A stretch of 64,000 nucleotides of DNA, from positions 20,106-84,105 of the forward strand of contig NZ_BJND01000046.1 in assembly GCF_006539505.1 (NCBI RefSeq), in the 5' to 3' direction. This DNA is from Streptomyces spinoverrucosus. GTDB taxonomy: Bacteria > Actinomycetota > Actinomycetes > Streptomycetales > Streptomycetaceae. The position numbers and the translations under genes were made by a program. Below are positions 23,889-32,900 of the stretch, one piece after another (the stretch's first letter is position 1; every line of letters begins with the position of its first letter). A model generated the notes under the pieces. The model was not told the origin of the DNA and searched no databases. It saw only the letters and a program-made list of their open reading frames with translations.

Positions 23889-24447
23889 CCCCGGAGGGGG
23901 CGGGGTGGGCGTAACGGGGGTGCCGGGCGCGCCTACGTGCCCGGCGTGCGACCGGCACGCCCACGTCCACTCCGAACCGACCGCCCGGCGCGGCCCCGCC
24001 CGGGCCCCCGACCGGCATACCCGGCCCGGGCCCACCGACCGTCAGCCCGTCCCGGACCCACCGACCGGCACCCCCCCCCGGCCCCAGACCCACCGCCCCG
24101 GCACGCCCAGACCGGCATGCCCCCTCCGAACCGACCGGCTGGCCCGCGCGGCCCGGCCCACCGACCGGCACTCCCGCCCCGAACGCGCCGACCGTGACGC
24201 CCGTCCCGAACCACCGACCGGCACCCCCGGCCCCAGACCCACCGCCCCGGCACGCCCACACCGGCATGCCCCCTCCGACCGGCGCAGCCGTCCCCAATCC
24301 GCCCACCGGCACCCCCGGCCCCAGACCCACCGCCCCGGCACGCCCCGCCCCAGACCCACCGACCACACACCCGCCCAGAGCTACCGCCCAGCACGCCCGC
24401 CGCGCCCCCGGACCCACCCGTACCACCCGCACCCGACCCCCACCCGA
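23889..24447. repeat. Low-complexity C-rich repeat tract between convergent genes
   Basis: A 559-bp gap made of imperfect C-rich repeats. A 38-bp unit (GGCACCCCCGGCCCCAGACC, then CACCGCCCCGGCACGCCC) occurs at 24067-24108 (with four extra C), 24220-24257 and 24308-24345. The first two copies are also followed by the same ACCGGCATGCCCCCTCCGA string. CACCGACCGGCA recurs several more times. Open frames exist on both strands (Pro/Arg-rich on +, Gly-rich on -), but they are by-products of composition with no ribosome site or family features. It may terminate both flanking genes. Confidence 0.7.
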
Positions 24448-25320
24448 TCACCCCCGAGCAGCCCCCAACACCGCCCCCACAACCCCCGGCACAGAAGCAC
24501 TGTGCAGCGACAGAAACAGATTCGGCTCGACCAGCTCCAGCTCCATCACCCGCGGCTCCCCGTCCTCCCCGTCGACCAGATCGACGCGCGCGTACAGCAG
24601 CTCCGGAGCGCCGGGTACGGCGGCCAACGCGCGTTCCGCGACGGCCAGTTCCGCGTCCGTCGGGTGCCAGATCTCCAGCCCGGGATGGGCGACCTTGCGT
24701 TCGTCGTACGCCGTCCCCCGCGCCAGCACCGCCCCCTTCCGGCTGGCGTGCAGCAACCGGCCGGCGAAGAACTGCAGCGCCCGCTCCCCGGCCACGTCGA
24801 TGCCCGTGACGTACGGCTGCACCATCGCGGTGAAACCCTCGGCGTGCATCCGCGAAAGGTGCCGTACGGCGATGTCGTGCTGGTCGGGCGTGTACCGGGC
24901 GGCGAACCGTGCGCCCGCGCCCGAGGTCGGCTTGACGACGTACTCCCGGTCACCGGGCAGCTCGACCGTCTCGCCCGGCGCGACATACCGGGTCGGCACC
25001 ACCGGCACCCCGGCCGCCGCCAGCTCGCCCAGGTACCGCTTGTCGACGTTCCACCGCACCACGTCCGCCGGATTGGCCAGCCGCGTGGCCTTCCCGCAGG
25101 CCTCGGCCCACTCCACGAACTCGGCCGCCCGCCAGCTGTAGTCCCAGGTCGATCGGATGACGGCAAGATCGAACGCACCCCAGTCGACCCCGGCCCGATC
25201 CCACTCCACGGCAACCGCGTCGGCCCCGGCCTCCCCCAACGCCTCCACCAGCACCGGCAGATCCCGATCGACACTGACCTCGGGCCCGGGACGACAAGTG
25301 ACGAGGGCTATACGGGTCAC
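24448..25320 (-). CDS. ATP-grasp domain protein
   Basis: A 290-residue protein with the ATP-grasp layout: N-terminal pre-ATP-grasp Rossmann part (TRIALVTC, VIRSTWDYSWRAAEF), a central YVVKPTSGAGARF loop binding ATP phosphates, MVQPYVTGIDVAGERALQFF, and a C-terminal metal-binding strand MELELVEPNLFL. It resembles RimK/glutathione synthetase-like ligases, including the group with the cycloserine enzyme DcsG, and would join a carboxylate to an amine or thiol through an acyl phosphate. GTG 25320 has a GGAG site 6 bases upstream; upstream ATG 25332 is poorly spaced. Substrate unknown. Confidence 0.8.
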   Translation of the reverse strand: MTRIALVTCRPGPEVSVDRDLPVLVEALGEAGADAVAVEWDRAGVDWGAFDLAVIRSTWDYSWRAAEFVEWAEACGKATRLANPADVVRWNVDKRYLGELAAAGVPVVPTRYVAPGETVELPGDREYVVKPTSGAGARFAARYTPDQHDIAVRHLSRMHAEGFTAMVQPYVTGIDVAGERALQFFAGRLLHASRKGAVLARGTAYDERKVAHPGLEIWHPTDAELAVAERALAAVPGAPELLYARVDLVDGEDGEPRVMELELVEPNLFLSLHSASVPGVVGAVLGAARG

Positions 25321-25494
25321 GGCGATCTCCATCCTCGTAGGACGTCCCCACACGACGTCTTCGCACATACGTTGACCTTCACCTTCGGTCAAGCCCCAGT
25401 ATCGGTGCACGGAACCGGTCCCTGATCGACGAGGGCCGCCTGACTCCCGAGGAGGCCACCAGCCACCGCCGGCGGTCCGGACAACGTCAGTTGT

Positions 25495-25620
25495 TTGACA
25501 TCCTCCCCCCTCTTAAAAGAGGGGGATTCCAACCCAGGTGGGTTGAGGTTCACGGGCGCTCGAACGGCCGGTGGCCGCTGTCACCCCTCCGGCACCGGCT
25601 GATCGCCGGGGGCGGGGGAT
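25495..25620 (-). ncRNA. Predicted omegaRNA (reRNA) at the tnpB 3' end
   Basis: On the minus strand, the last tnpB codons and right end form three consecutive perfect hairpins: CGGCC-GGT-GGCCG (25565-25577), CAACCC-AGGT-GGGTTG (25530-25545) and CCCCCTCTT-AA-AAGAGGGGG (25506-25525, containing the tnpB stop). This matches the known arrangement in which omegaRNA overlaps the 3' end of tnpB. The guide would be the next bases past TCAA, minus strand 25494 down to about 25475, starting ACAACTGACG. The 5' boundary is a guess. Confidence 0.5.
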
Positions 25621-26814
25621 CCCGCCCTGTCCTGCCGCGACATTCATTGCTGCGTTCTCATCGGCATTGCAGGTGAACCCGCAGGACACGCAGACGAACT
25701 CGGCTTGGCTCTTGCGCGACTTCTTCTCGATCCACCCGCAGGCACTGCACCGCACAGACGTAAAGGGTGCGGGTACGTCCTCGACCCGCCCCGGGGCTTT
25801 GTGTTCAGTGCGCCGGCGGAGCAGGCCCCAGCCCTGCGCGAGGATGCCCCGGTTGAGCCCGGCCTTCTGCCGTACGTTCTTGCCCGGCTCGGCGAGGGTT
25901 CCCTTCGCCGAGCGGGTCATGTTCTTGATGTTCAGCTTCTCGAAACGGACCACGTCGTAGGAGCGGGCGAGCATGGTGCTGGTCTTCTCGCACCAGTCCT
26001 TGCGCCGGTTCGCCTCCCTGGCCTTGAGCTTGGCGACCTTCGCGTACTCGGCGGTCTTCCGGTCACTGCTCTTCGGGGCGCGGGCGGCACGCCGCTGATG
26101 CTTGCGGATCTGCGCCCGCTCCTTGACCGTGAGCTGCGGGCAGTTCAGCTTCCGGCCGTCCGAGAGGGCGGCGGTAATGGTCACGCCCCGGTCGATGCCG
26201 ATGACCTCGCCCGTACCGGGTGCGTCGATCGGCTTGGGGATGACGGCGAACGCGATGTGCCACTGCCCGTTGCGGAAGGTGACCCGGAACGTCTTCGCGG
26301 CGGGCAGTCCGGCGCCCTTGCCCTTTGCGCCGAGCCGGAAGCGCACCCATCCGCAGCCGGGCACCTTCACCTGCGCCCACCGCCGGTTCAGCTTCTGCAC
26401 GACGACCGAGCGGCCCATGACCTGCTTGCCGGTCTTCGCGTTCAGCTTCGGCGAGCCGTCCTCGCTGTACTCGGGGACGCGGTCGGCACCGATGACCCGG
26501 AAGCCCTCGTGCCGGAACTTCTTGCGCCAAGTCGGCTCGCCGAACCCCGAGACGAAGCGGGCGTTCTTGGCCTTGGCAAAGTCCTTCAGCGCCTGCTGCT
26601 GGACATCGACGTTCCCGGCCCCGAGCCACCCGTTCTCGCGTCGGGCCTCGGTGAGCTGGCGGCACTGCTCGGCGAAACCGGGAGCGGATTTACGTCCGCG
26701 TCGCCAGTGCGAGTGCTGCTCGACGGCGAGGTTCCACACGTACCGGGCGTGCGCACAGTGCGTGAGCATCTGCTCTGCCTGCGCGGGCGTCGGGTACATC
26801 CGGAAACGTGACAT
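25513..26814 (-). CDS. tnpB: TnpB RNA-guided endonuclease
   Basis: A 433-residue TnpB. It starts with the helix-turn-helix-like N-terminus (RFRMYPTPAQAEQMLTHC) and a wedge domain. RuvC Asp208 lies in VIGIDRGVT, Glu292 in VRFEKLNIKNM and Asp385 in CNADENAAMNVA. The zinc ribbon cysteines are 356, 359, 375 and 378. All catalytic residues of an active DNA nuclease are present, so this is not an obviously dead homologue. The start faces a divergent RHH gene across 28 bases with almost no leader, so the mRNA may be leaderless. The stop is inside the right-end hairpin. Confidence 0.93.
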   Translation of the reverse strand: MSRFRMYPTPAQAEQMLTHCAHARYVWNLAVEQHSHWRRGRKSAPGFAEQCRQLTEARRENGWLGAGNVDVQQQALKDFAKAKNARFVSGFGEPTWRKKFRHEGFRVIGADRVPEYSEDGSPKLNAKTGKQVMGRSVVVQKLNRRWAQVKVPGCGWVRFRLGAKGKGAGLPAAKTFRVTFRNGQWHIAFAVIPKPIDAPGTGEVIGIDRGVTITAALSDGRKLNCPQLTVKERAQIRKHQRRAARAPKSSDRKTAEYAKVAKLKAREANRRKDWCEKTSTMLARSYDVVRFEKLNIKNMTRSAKGTLAEPGKNVRQKAGLNRGILAQGWGLLRRRTEHKAPGRVEDVPAPFTSVRCSACGWIEKKSRKSQAEFVCVSCGFTCNADENAAMNVAAGQGGIPRPRRSAGAGGVTAATGRSSAREPQPTWVGIPLF

Positions 26815-26842
26815 GACCTCAAACTAGGCTCATACTGAGGCC
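26815..26842. promoter_or_regulatory. 28-bp divergent tnpB/RHH promoter-operator
   Basis: The whole gap between the two ATG codons is 28 bases. It has dyad arms CCTCA (26817-26821) and TGAGG (26836-26840), which also place GAGG 2 bases before each ATG. TAGTTT on the minus strand and CATACT on the plus strand fit -10 hexamers. The arrangement suits a ribbon-helix-helix repressor binding between two leaderless starts. This is inference from spacing and symmetry. Confidence 0.4.
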
Positions 26843-26995
26843 ATGGTCAACTTCACGTTCCGCATCCCCGAGGACCTGTACGCCAAGCTGAAGACCCTCG
26901 CCGCTGCCGACGACCGCTCAGTCAATGCCGAGTTGCTGCATCTCGTGCGCCGTGCGGTCGAGGAGGGCGAACGCCGTTCCGCCCAGGGGGCGTAA
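26843..26995 (+). CDS. Arc/MetJ-type ribbon-helix-helix protein
   Basis: A 50-residue protein. VNFTFRIPEDLYAKLKTLAA gives the DNA-contacting beta strand (FTFRIP) and first helix, then DDRSVNAELLHLVRRAVEEG gives helix two, a complete Arc-fold RHH monomer; two would form the DNA-binding dimer. It is divergent from tnpB across a 28-bp shared control region and lies inside the predicted element ends, so it is probably a passenger regulator of the element or an antitoxin-like factor. No toxin partner is seen. Confidence 0.8.
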   Translation: MVNFTFRIPEDLYAKLKTLAAADDRSVNAELLHLVRRAVEEGERRSAQGA

Positions 26996-27036
26996 CGGCT
27001 GTTCCTGCCCTGCTCCGCAGGGGCTCGCATTCACCC

Positions 27037-27052
27037 CCGGCCTGAAGGCCGG
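27037..27052 (+). terminator. CCGGCC-TGAA-GGCCGG hairpin (element left end or RHH terminator)
   Basis: A perfect 6-bp stem with a TGAA loop lies 42 bases after the RHH stop, flanked by CACCC and GGTGC that can extend pairing with a bulge. Such a CCGGCCTGAAGGCCGG hairpin is common at ends of IS605-family elements in actinomycetes. There is no T-tract. Confidence 0.5.
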
Positions 27053-27156
27053 TGCACCCTGCGAGGAGAACAAGGTGGTAGCGGACGTGGTGGAGGCGCC
27101 GGGAGTCGGCTGAAATCGTGGAGGCAACAGGTGACGACGACCAAGGAGTACGACGC

Positions 27157-28608
27157 GTGTCCTCTCTCTTCCCGGCCCTGACCGGCGACGTCGGCGACGC
27201 GGGCGACCGGCCCGCGCTGCGCTTCGGCGACCGGGTCATGACCTACACGGAACTCGCCGCCGCCGCGGCGTCCGTGGCCGACCGGATCCGTACGGCCAGC
27301 CGGATCGCCGTCTGGGCGACCCCGACCCTGGAGACCGCCGTCGCCACCGTCGGCGCCCTCGCCGCCGGGGTGGCCGCCGTACCGCTCAACCCGAAGTCGG
27401 GCGACAAGGAACTCGGGCACATCCTCACCGACAGCGCCCCGGACGCCGTACTCACCGACCCCGGCGCCGAACTCCCCGCCCCGCTCACCGACTTGCCGCG
27501 CATCGACGTCGACATCCACGCGACCGGCCCCGCCCTGGGAGACGACGCCGACGACGCCGCCCCCGCCCTGATCGTCTACACCTCCGGCACCACTGGCCCG
27601 CCCAAGGGCGCCGTCATCCCGCGCCGCGCGATCGCCGCGACCCTCGACGCGCTCGCCGACGCCTGGCAGTGGACCGGCGACGACGTGCTGGTGCACGGGC
27701 TGCCGCTGTTCCATGTGCACGGGCTGGTCCTCGGGATCCTCGGCCCGCTGCGGCGCGGCGGATCGGTCCGTCACCTCGGCCGGTTCAGCCCCGAGGGCGT
27801 CGCCCGGGAGCTGAGCACGGGCGCGACCATGCTGTTCGGCGTCCCGACGATGTACCACCGCATCGCCGAGGCCCTCCCCACCGACCCCGAGCTGGTCAAG
27901 GCGCTGGCCGGGGCGCGGCTGCTGGTGTCCGGCTCGGCCGCGCTCCCCGTGCACGACCACGAGCGGATCGCGGCCGCCACCGGCCGCCGGGTCATCGAGC
28001 GGTACGGGATGACCGAGACGCTGATGAACACCAGCGTCCGCGCCGACAGCGAGGCCCGCCCCGGCACCGTCGGCGTCCCGCTGCCCGGCGTGGAGCTGCG
28101 GCTGGTGGAGGACGACGGGACGCCCATCGAGGCCTACGACGGCGAGAGCGTCGGGGAGATTCAGGTGCGTGGCCCCAACCTGTTCACCGAGTACCTCAAC
28201 CGGCCCGACGCCACCGCCGCCGCCTTCACAGCCGACGGCTGGTTCCGCACCGGCGACATGGCGGTGCGTGCCCCCGACGGCTACGTCCGGATCGTCGGCC
28301 GCAAGGCCACCGACCTGATCAAGAGCGGCGGTTACAAGATCGGCGCCGGTGAGATCGAGAACGCGCTCCTGGAGCACCCCGGGGTGCGCGAGGCCGCCGT
28401 CACCGGTGAGCCGGACCCCGACCTCGGGGAGCGGATCGTCGCCTGGATCGTGCCGGCGGATCCGCAATCCCCGCCCGGTGTCGACGAGTTGGCCGACCAC
28501 GTGGCCCGTCGTCTCGCCCCGCACAAGCGGCCGCGGGTCGTCCACCACCTCGACGCCCTGCCCCGCAACGACATGGGGAAGATCATGAAGCGGGCGCTGC
28601 ATGCCTGA
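27157..28608 (+). CDS. matB: malonyl-CoA synthetase
   Basis: A 483-residue adenylate-forming enzyme that makes malonyl-CoA (or methylmalonyl-CoA) from the diacid, ATP and CoA. The P-loop is VYTSGTTGPPKGAVIPRRA, the hinge/adenylate motif ERYGMTETLMNTSVRA, and FRTGDMAVR, GRKATDLIKSGGYKIGAGEIE and the C-terminal catalytic Lys region NDMGKIMKRAL are all present. The sequence is very close to what I remember of S. coelicolor MatB (SCO2444). GTG 27157 is preceded by AAGGAG 8 bases upstream. It overlaps the carboxyltransferase gene by 8 bases. It could supply extender units to the polyketide synthase at 0.4 kb. Confidence 0.93.
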   Translation: MSSLFPALTGDVGDAGDRPALRFGDRVMTYTELAAAAASVADRIRTASRIAVWATPTLETAVATVGALAAGVAAVPLNPKSGDKELGHILTDSAPDAVLTDPGAELPAPLTDLPRIDVDIHATGPALGDDADDAAPALIVYTSGTTGPPKGAVIPRRAIAATLDALADAWQWTGDDVLVHGLPLFHVHGLVLGILGPLRRGGSVRHLGRFSPEGVARELSTGATMLFGVPTMYHRIAEALPTDPELVKALAGARLLVSGSAALPVHDHERIAAATGRRVIERYGMTETLMNTSVRADSEARPGTVGVPLPGVELRLVEDDGTPIEAYDGESVGEIQVRGPNLFTEYLNRPDATAAAFTADGWFRTGDMAVRAPDGYVRIVGRKATDLIKSGGYKIGAGEIENALLEHPGVREAAVTGEPDPDLGERIVAWIVPADPQSPPGVDELADHVARRLAPHKRPRVVHHLDALPRNDMGKIMKRALHA

Positions 28609-29920
28609 GCGCCCCTCCGCCCGCGCGGCCATAGCCCTCGTCACCGACGACTTCACCGAACTTTCGTCTCCAGCCAGGCAGTCCACGCCCAACGGCCCAC
28701 TCGCCTGGGACGGTTACGACGCCCTGCGCGCCGGCGCCGCCGACCGCACCGGCGAGGACGAGTCCGTCGTCTGCGGCACCGCCCGCATCGAGGGCACCGC
28801 GGCCGTGCTGATCGCCTTCGAGTTCGGCTTCCTCGGCGGCTCGCTCGGCGAACGCACCGGCGACCGTCTGGAGGCGGCGCACACCCACGCCCGCGACCAC
28901 CGGCTGCCGGTCGTCGCGCTGATCGCCACCGGCGGCAGCCGGATGCAGGAGGGCATGGTCGCGCTGTCCCAGCTCCAGCGGGTGGCCCGCCAGTCGGCGC
29001 TCACCCGCGAGGCCGGGCTGCCGCAACTCGCCGTGCTGCGGGACCCCACCACGGGCGGTGGCTGGGCCACCCTCGGCGCGGGCGCCGACGTGATCCTCGC
29101 GCTGCCCGGTGCCCAGGTCGGCTTCGCGGGCTCCCGGGTCCGCCCGGCGGACGCGGACCCGGCGGCGTACACGGCGGAGGCCCAGGTCGCGGCGGGCGCC
29201 GCCGACGCGGTCGTAGGCCCGGAGGAACTGCGGCCGACGCTGGGGCAATGGCTCCGGCTGCTCACCGCCCCCTCCACGGAACCGGCGCCGCCGCCGCACC
29301 CGCTCGGCGCGACCGACCTGCCCGCGTCCGGCTGGGCCGCCGTCCAGCGGGCCCGCTCGCCGCAACGCCCGCGCGCGCAGAGCTATCTGGACGCCTACTT
29401 CGGCCATCGGGTGGCGATCAGCGGCGACCGGTGCGGCGGCACCGACGACGGGATGCTGTGCGGCTTCGGCGAGCATGAGGGCCGTACGGTCGCGTACGCC
29501 GCCCAGACCGGGACGGCGACCCGTCCGGCCGGTTACCGCACCGCCGCCCGGCTGATCCGCCTCGCGGACCGGCTCGGCATCCCGGTGCTGACGCTGGTGG
29601 ACACCCCGGGCGCGGCGAACGACGCGGAGGCGGAGCGGCAGGGTGTGGGCGCGGCGATCGCCGACCTGTTCGGCGCGGTGGCCTCGGCCCGCACCCCGAT
29701 CACGACGCTGGTGATCGGCGAGGGCGGCTCGGGCGGCGCGCTCGCCCTGGCCGTGCCGGGCAACACGTGGGCCACGCCGGACAGCTACTTCTCCGTCATA
29801 GCCCCGGAGCTCGCCGCCGCGATCCTCAAACGACCGCCGGAGGACGTGGAGTCGACGGCCGACCAACTTCGTATCCGGCCACAGGACTTGACCGAGCTGG
29901 GGATAGCCGGGCCTTTCTGA
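28601..29920 (+). CDS. acyl-CoA carboxylase carboxyltransferase, fused beta/alpha-type halves
   Basis: A 439-residue protein with two crotonase-fold halves. The first, AccD-like, has FEFGFLGGSLGERTGDRLE, IATGGSRMQEG and VLRDPTTGGGWATLGAGADV. The second, AccA-like, has RLIRLADRLGIPVLTLVDTPGAANDAEAERQG and VIGEGGSGGALALAVPG, plus an LKRPPEDVEST tail. It would transfer CO2 from carboxybiotin to an acyl-CoA. No biotin carboxylase is encoded nearby, so the partner is elsewhere. The 8-base overlap with matB suggests a shared role in malonyl-CoA balance. Length and split layout match the streptomycete protein I recall after matB. Confidence 0.86.
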   Translation: MPERPSARAAIALVTDDFTELSSPARQSTPNGPLAWDGYDALRAGAADRTGEDESVVCGTARIEGTAAVLIAFEFGFLGGSLGERTGDRLEAAHTHARDHRLPVVALIATGGSRMQEGMVALSQLQRVARQSALTREAGLPQLAVLRDPTTGGGWATLGAGADVILALPGAQVGFAGSRVRPADADPAAYTAEAQVAAGAADAVVGPEELRPTLGQWLRLLTAPSTEPAPPPHPLGATDLPASGWAAVQRARSPQRPRAQSYLDAYFGHRVAISGDRCGGTDDGMLCGFGEHEGRTVAYAAQTGTATRPAGYRTAARLIRLADRLGIPVLTLVDTPGAANDAEAERQGVGAAIADLFGAVASARTPITTLVIGEGGSGGALALAVPGNTWATPDSYFSVIAPELAAAILKRPPEDVESTADQLRIRPQDLTELGIAGPF

Positions 29921-29927
29921 CGCGACA

Positions 29928-29958
29928 GCGCCGCCTCCCCGTCCCAGGGAGGCGGCGC
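29928..29958. terminator. Bidirectional terminator between convergent genes
   Basis: A perfect 12-bp stem (GCGCCGCCTCCC 29928-29939 with 29947-29958) and a 7-base loop start 7 bases after the carboxyltransferase stop and end 10 bases before the peptidase stop. There is no T-tract, as is common for streptomycete terminators. Confidence 0.8.
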
Positions 29959-29968
29959 CGTCCGTGTG

Positions 29969-32900
29969 CTACCGCACCCCGATCGCGCCGGTGATCGTCT
30001 GGATCACCGAGCCGCCCCGGTCGTCCCGCGCCGACGCCCGCAGCGAGACGTACGAGGCATCCCGCGGCACGCTCAGCACCCCACGCCAGGAGCCCGCCTC
30101 GCCCGTCAACCGCACCGGCCGCCACGACTGCCCGTCGTCGTAGGACACTTCGAGCGTCGCCTGCCGGATGCGCCCGGTGTCCACCGCGCCCTGCACGTAC
30201 TCGGCGTGGATCCCGACGGGCATCTTCCGTCCGCCCCGCACCTCGCCCGCGAGGTCGGTGTCGATGTCGAAGCCGAGGTTGATCAGCGGCAGGTACGTCC
30301 AGCGGTCGGTGGGTGTCTCCGCCGACCGGAACGTCCACTCGGCGTGGCCCCGCGTGGCCGGTTCCCAGCGCCCGGCGTCGAGCGTGGTGTCGGTGACCAC
30401 CCGGTAGGTGCGCTCGTCGGCGGGCGCGTCCCGGACGTAGACGCCGGAGCCGCGCCGCCGGTCGACCAGCTCGCCGTCCAGATACACCTCCGTGTACTGG
30501 GACATGCCGCTCTCCTCGCTCCACACATCGCCGAAGCCGGTGTGGTCGGGCCCGGAGTCGCCCCAGCCCGGCGTGTTGAACTGGAGCTGGTCACCGGAGC
30601 GTTCCTGTCCCCAGCCGAGCCCGGTGCCGAGCCAGGGGTGCCAGACCGGCTGGAACCAGTTCAGCGTGGGCCGGGTGCCGCCCCGGTAGCGGACGAGCCC
30701 GCTGCGCTGCTCCAGGTCTCCTTCCCCGAGCACGACCGACTCGTGCCACAGCTGTCCGGCGCCGGTGGAGACGTAGTCGGTGCGCTCGGCCGGGTAGTCG
30801 ATCCGCTCGCGGAAGCCGAGGCCGATGGGGAAGGTGTCGGTGATCGAGTACCGGAACTCGCCGCCGGGAACCGGCTCGCGCGCGTGGAACCTGGTCCGTA
30901 CGGCGGCGAGTTCGTCCTCGTCGGGCGCGTAGGTCAGATCGCGGTCCGGTACGGCGCCCGGGTAGCCCTTCGACAGGTCGTAGACGTACGGAGTGTTCCG
31001 GGTGCCGGTCATGTCGACCGTCCCGGCGTTCCGCAGCCGTGCCGCGTCGGCGGCGTTGACGGTGGCGATCTGGAACGGGCGGTCGGCGTTGTCGTCGTCG
31101 CCCCACCAGGCGTTCAGGCGGCCGGGCGCGTCGTCCGTCACGAACAGCGCCTTCACGCCCGCCTCCTGGGCGGCTTGGGCGAGCGCGGCGGGCTCGGTGC
31201 CCTCGGTGAGGCGGGCGAGGACCGCCTTGCCGCGCACATCGGTCATGGGGCCGTCCCCGACGTCCACCAACGGCAGCCTGCTGCGGCCCTCGATCAGGGT
31301 GCTGCCGGGCTGGACCAGCGCCTCGCCGACCCCGCGCACCTCAAGCAGCGGCTTGCCGAGCCGCCACACGGTCCGATACTCGAAGCTGCCCTCGGTGACC
31401 TTCCGGGTGGGCGCGGCGAAGACGCTGTCGTACCTCACCGGCACCTGCACCGCGCCGAACAGCTCGGAGCCGTGCGCGCTGCGGTCGTACTCCATGATCA
31501 GCTGCCGGGTCTCGGTGCGCCGGTCGACCTCGGCCTCGATCTCCCGCAGTTCGCGCCCGTCGAGCGTGACCTCCACGTCCCGGTCGAGGGTGATCTGCGG
31601 TGCCGCGAGGAAGCCCAGGCCGAGCGAGTCGGCGCCGTGGCTGCCGCGGACGTCGAGGAAGGACGCCAGGCTGTAGGTGCCGGGGGCCAGCCGCAGCTGG
31701 AGCGTGCCGGAGTCGCCGACATGGGCCGGGGCGGGGTCGGCGCCCTCGGCGAGGCGCTGCACGACGAGGTCGGCGGCGGTGGGAGCGCCGTCGCGGTCCT
31801 TGACGTGGACGGTGAGGGTGTACCGCTCCTCCTCCTTGACCAGCCCGAACGCGGTGTGCGCGACCGGCTCGCCGTCGACGGACGCGACGATCCGCCCGCT
31901 GTTGTTCCCCACCGGCGCCTGTGCGCCGTCACCGGTCACGGTGGTGGAGGCGGTGCCGTGCGCGGGGACGGTGAGGGTGGAGTCGGCGAGGGTGGCGATG
32001 CCGTCCGTGCCCTCGACGGACAGGCTCACCTCGATGTCTTGGTCGGAGGAGTTGGTGTAGGTGAGGGTCCGCGTCACCGGCTGATTGCTGTCGTACGGCC
32101 ACCGGTAGAACCCGAGATCGACGCTTCCGGTGGCGGTGATCGACGCGTCGATCGCGTCGGGCACACTCACCCGGCCCGCGCCCAAGGTGTAGGCGGAGGC
32201 GTCGACCTGCCGGGACGTCGACATCAACGCGTCCTTGAGCTGGGCGCCCGTCCAGTCCGGGTGCCGCTCGGCGAGCAGCGCGGCCACCCCCGCCACATGC
32301 GGGGTCGCCATCGAGGTACCGCTCATGGTCGTGTAGGAGCCGCTGCCCGGGCTGAGCTGGGACCGCGCGGCGAGGATGTCGACGCCCGGTGCCGCGAGGT
32401 CGGGCTTGAGCGCCTGGTCGCCGAAACGGGGTCCGGCGCTGGTGAAGTAGGCGGCCCGGTCGGCGGAGTCGACCGCGCCCACGGTGAGGGCGGCGTCGGC
32501 GGCGCCGGGCGAACCGATGGAGGAGGGGGCGCCCGGTGTTTCCGGCGGCGACCACGAAGAGCGCGCCCGTCTCCTTGGACAGGGTGTTGACGGCCTGCGC
32601 CATGGGGTCGGTGCCGTCGCTCGGCTCGGTCGTACCTAGGCTCATGGACACGATGTCCGCGCCCACCTCCCGCGCGGCCCACTCCATCCCGGCGATGATC
32701 TGCGACTCGCTGCCCGAGCCCTGGTCGTCGAGCACCTTGCCGACGGCGAGCGCGGCGCCCGGTGCGACACCCTTCTCGGCACCGTCCGACGCGGCCCCCG
32801 TACCGGCGACGGTGGAGGCGACGTGCGTGCCGTGCCCGTCCCGGTCGGCGACCTCCTGCCCCTCGATGAAGCTCCGGCTCACGGAGACCTGCTCCGCCAG

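Larger units (their letters stand above)
25495..27053. mobile_element. IS1341-like (IS200/IS605 superfamily) TnpB element
   Basis: Predicted limits come from hairpins at both ends. The right end holds the stop-codon hairpin of tnpB (25506-25525) followed on the minus strand by GAGGATGTCAA, a string typical of IS605-family right ends, ending near 25495. The left end is a CCGGCC-TGAA-GGCCGG hairpin at 27037-27052. There is no TnpA transposase, so movement would need one in trans. Between the ends lie tnpB and a divergent ribbon-helix-helix gene. Exact boundaries need an empty-site comparison. Confidence 0.65.

Noticed and set aside
24067..24345. Possible CRISPR array
   Set aside because: The three copies are unevenly spaced, the intervening sequence is made of the same motifs, and there are no cas genes.
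23836..24432. A glycine-rich minus-strand ORF over the C-rich repeats, resembling a secreted repetitive protein
   Set aside because: It overlaps the end of a real gene, has no ribosome site or clear signal peptide, and its residues only mirror the DNA repeat.
32500..32540. Programmed ribosomal frameshift in the S8 peptidase
   Set aside because: The run is not a classical slippery heptamer followed by a supportive structure, and secreted subtilases of this class are not known to need a shift. An indel is the simpler explanation.
29966..32590. An 874-codon plus-strand open frame opposite the S8 peptidase
   Set aside because: It has shadow composition with no family features. The minus strand carries catalytic motifs and domain structure.
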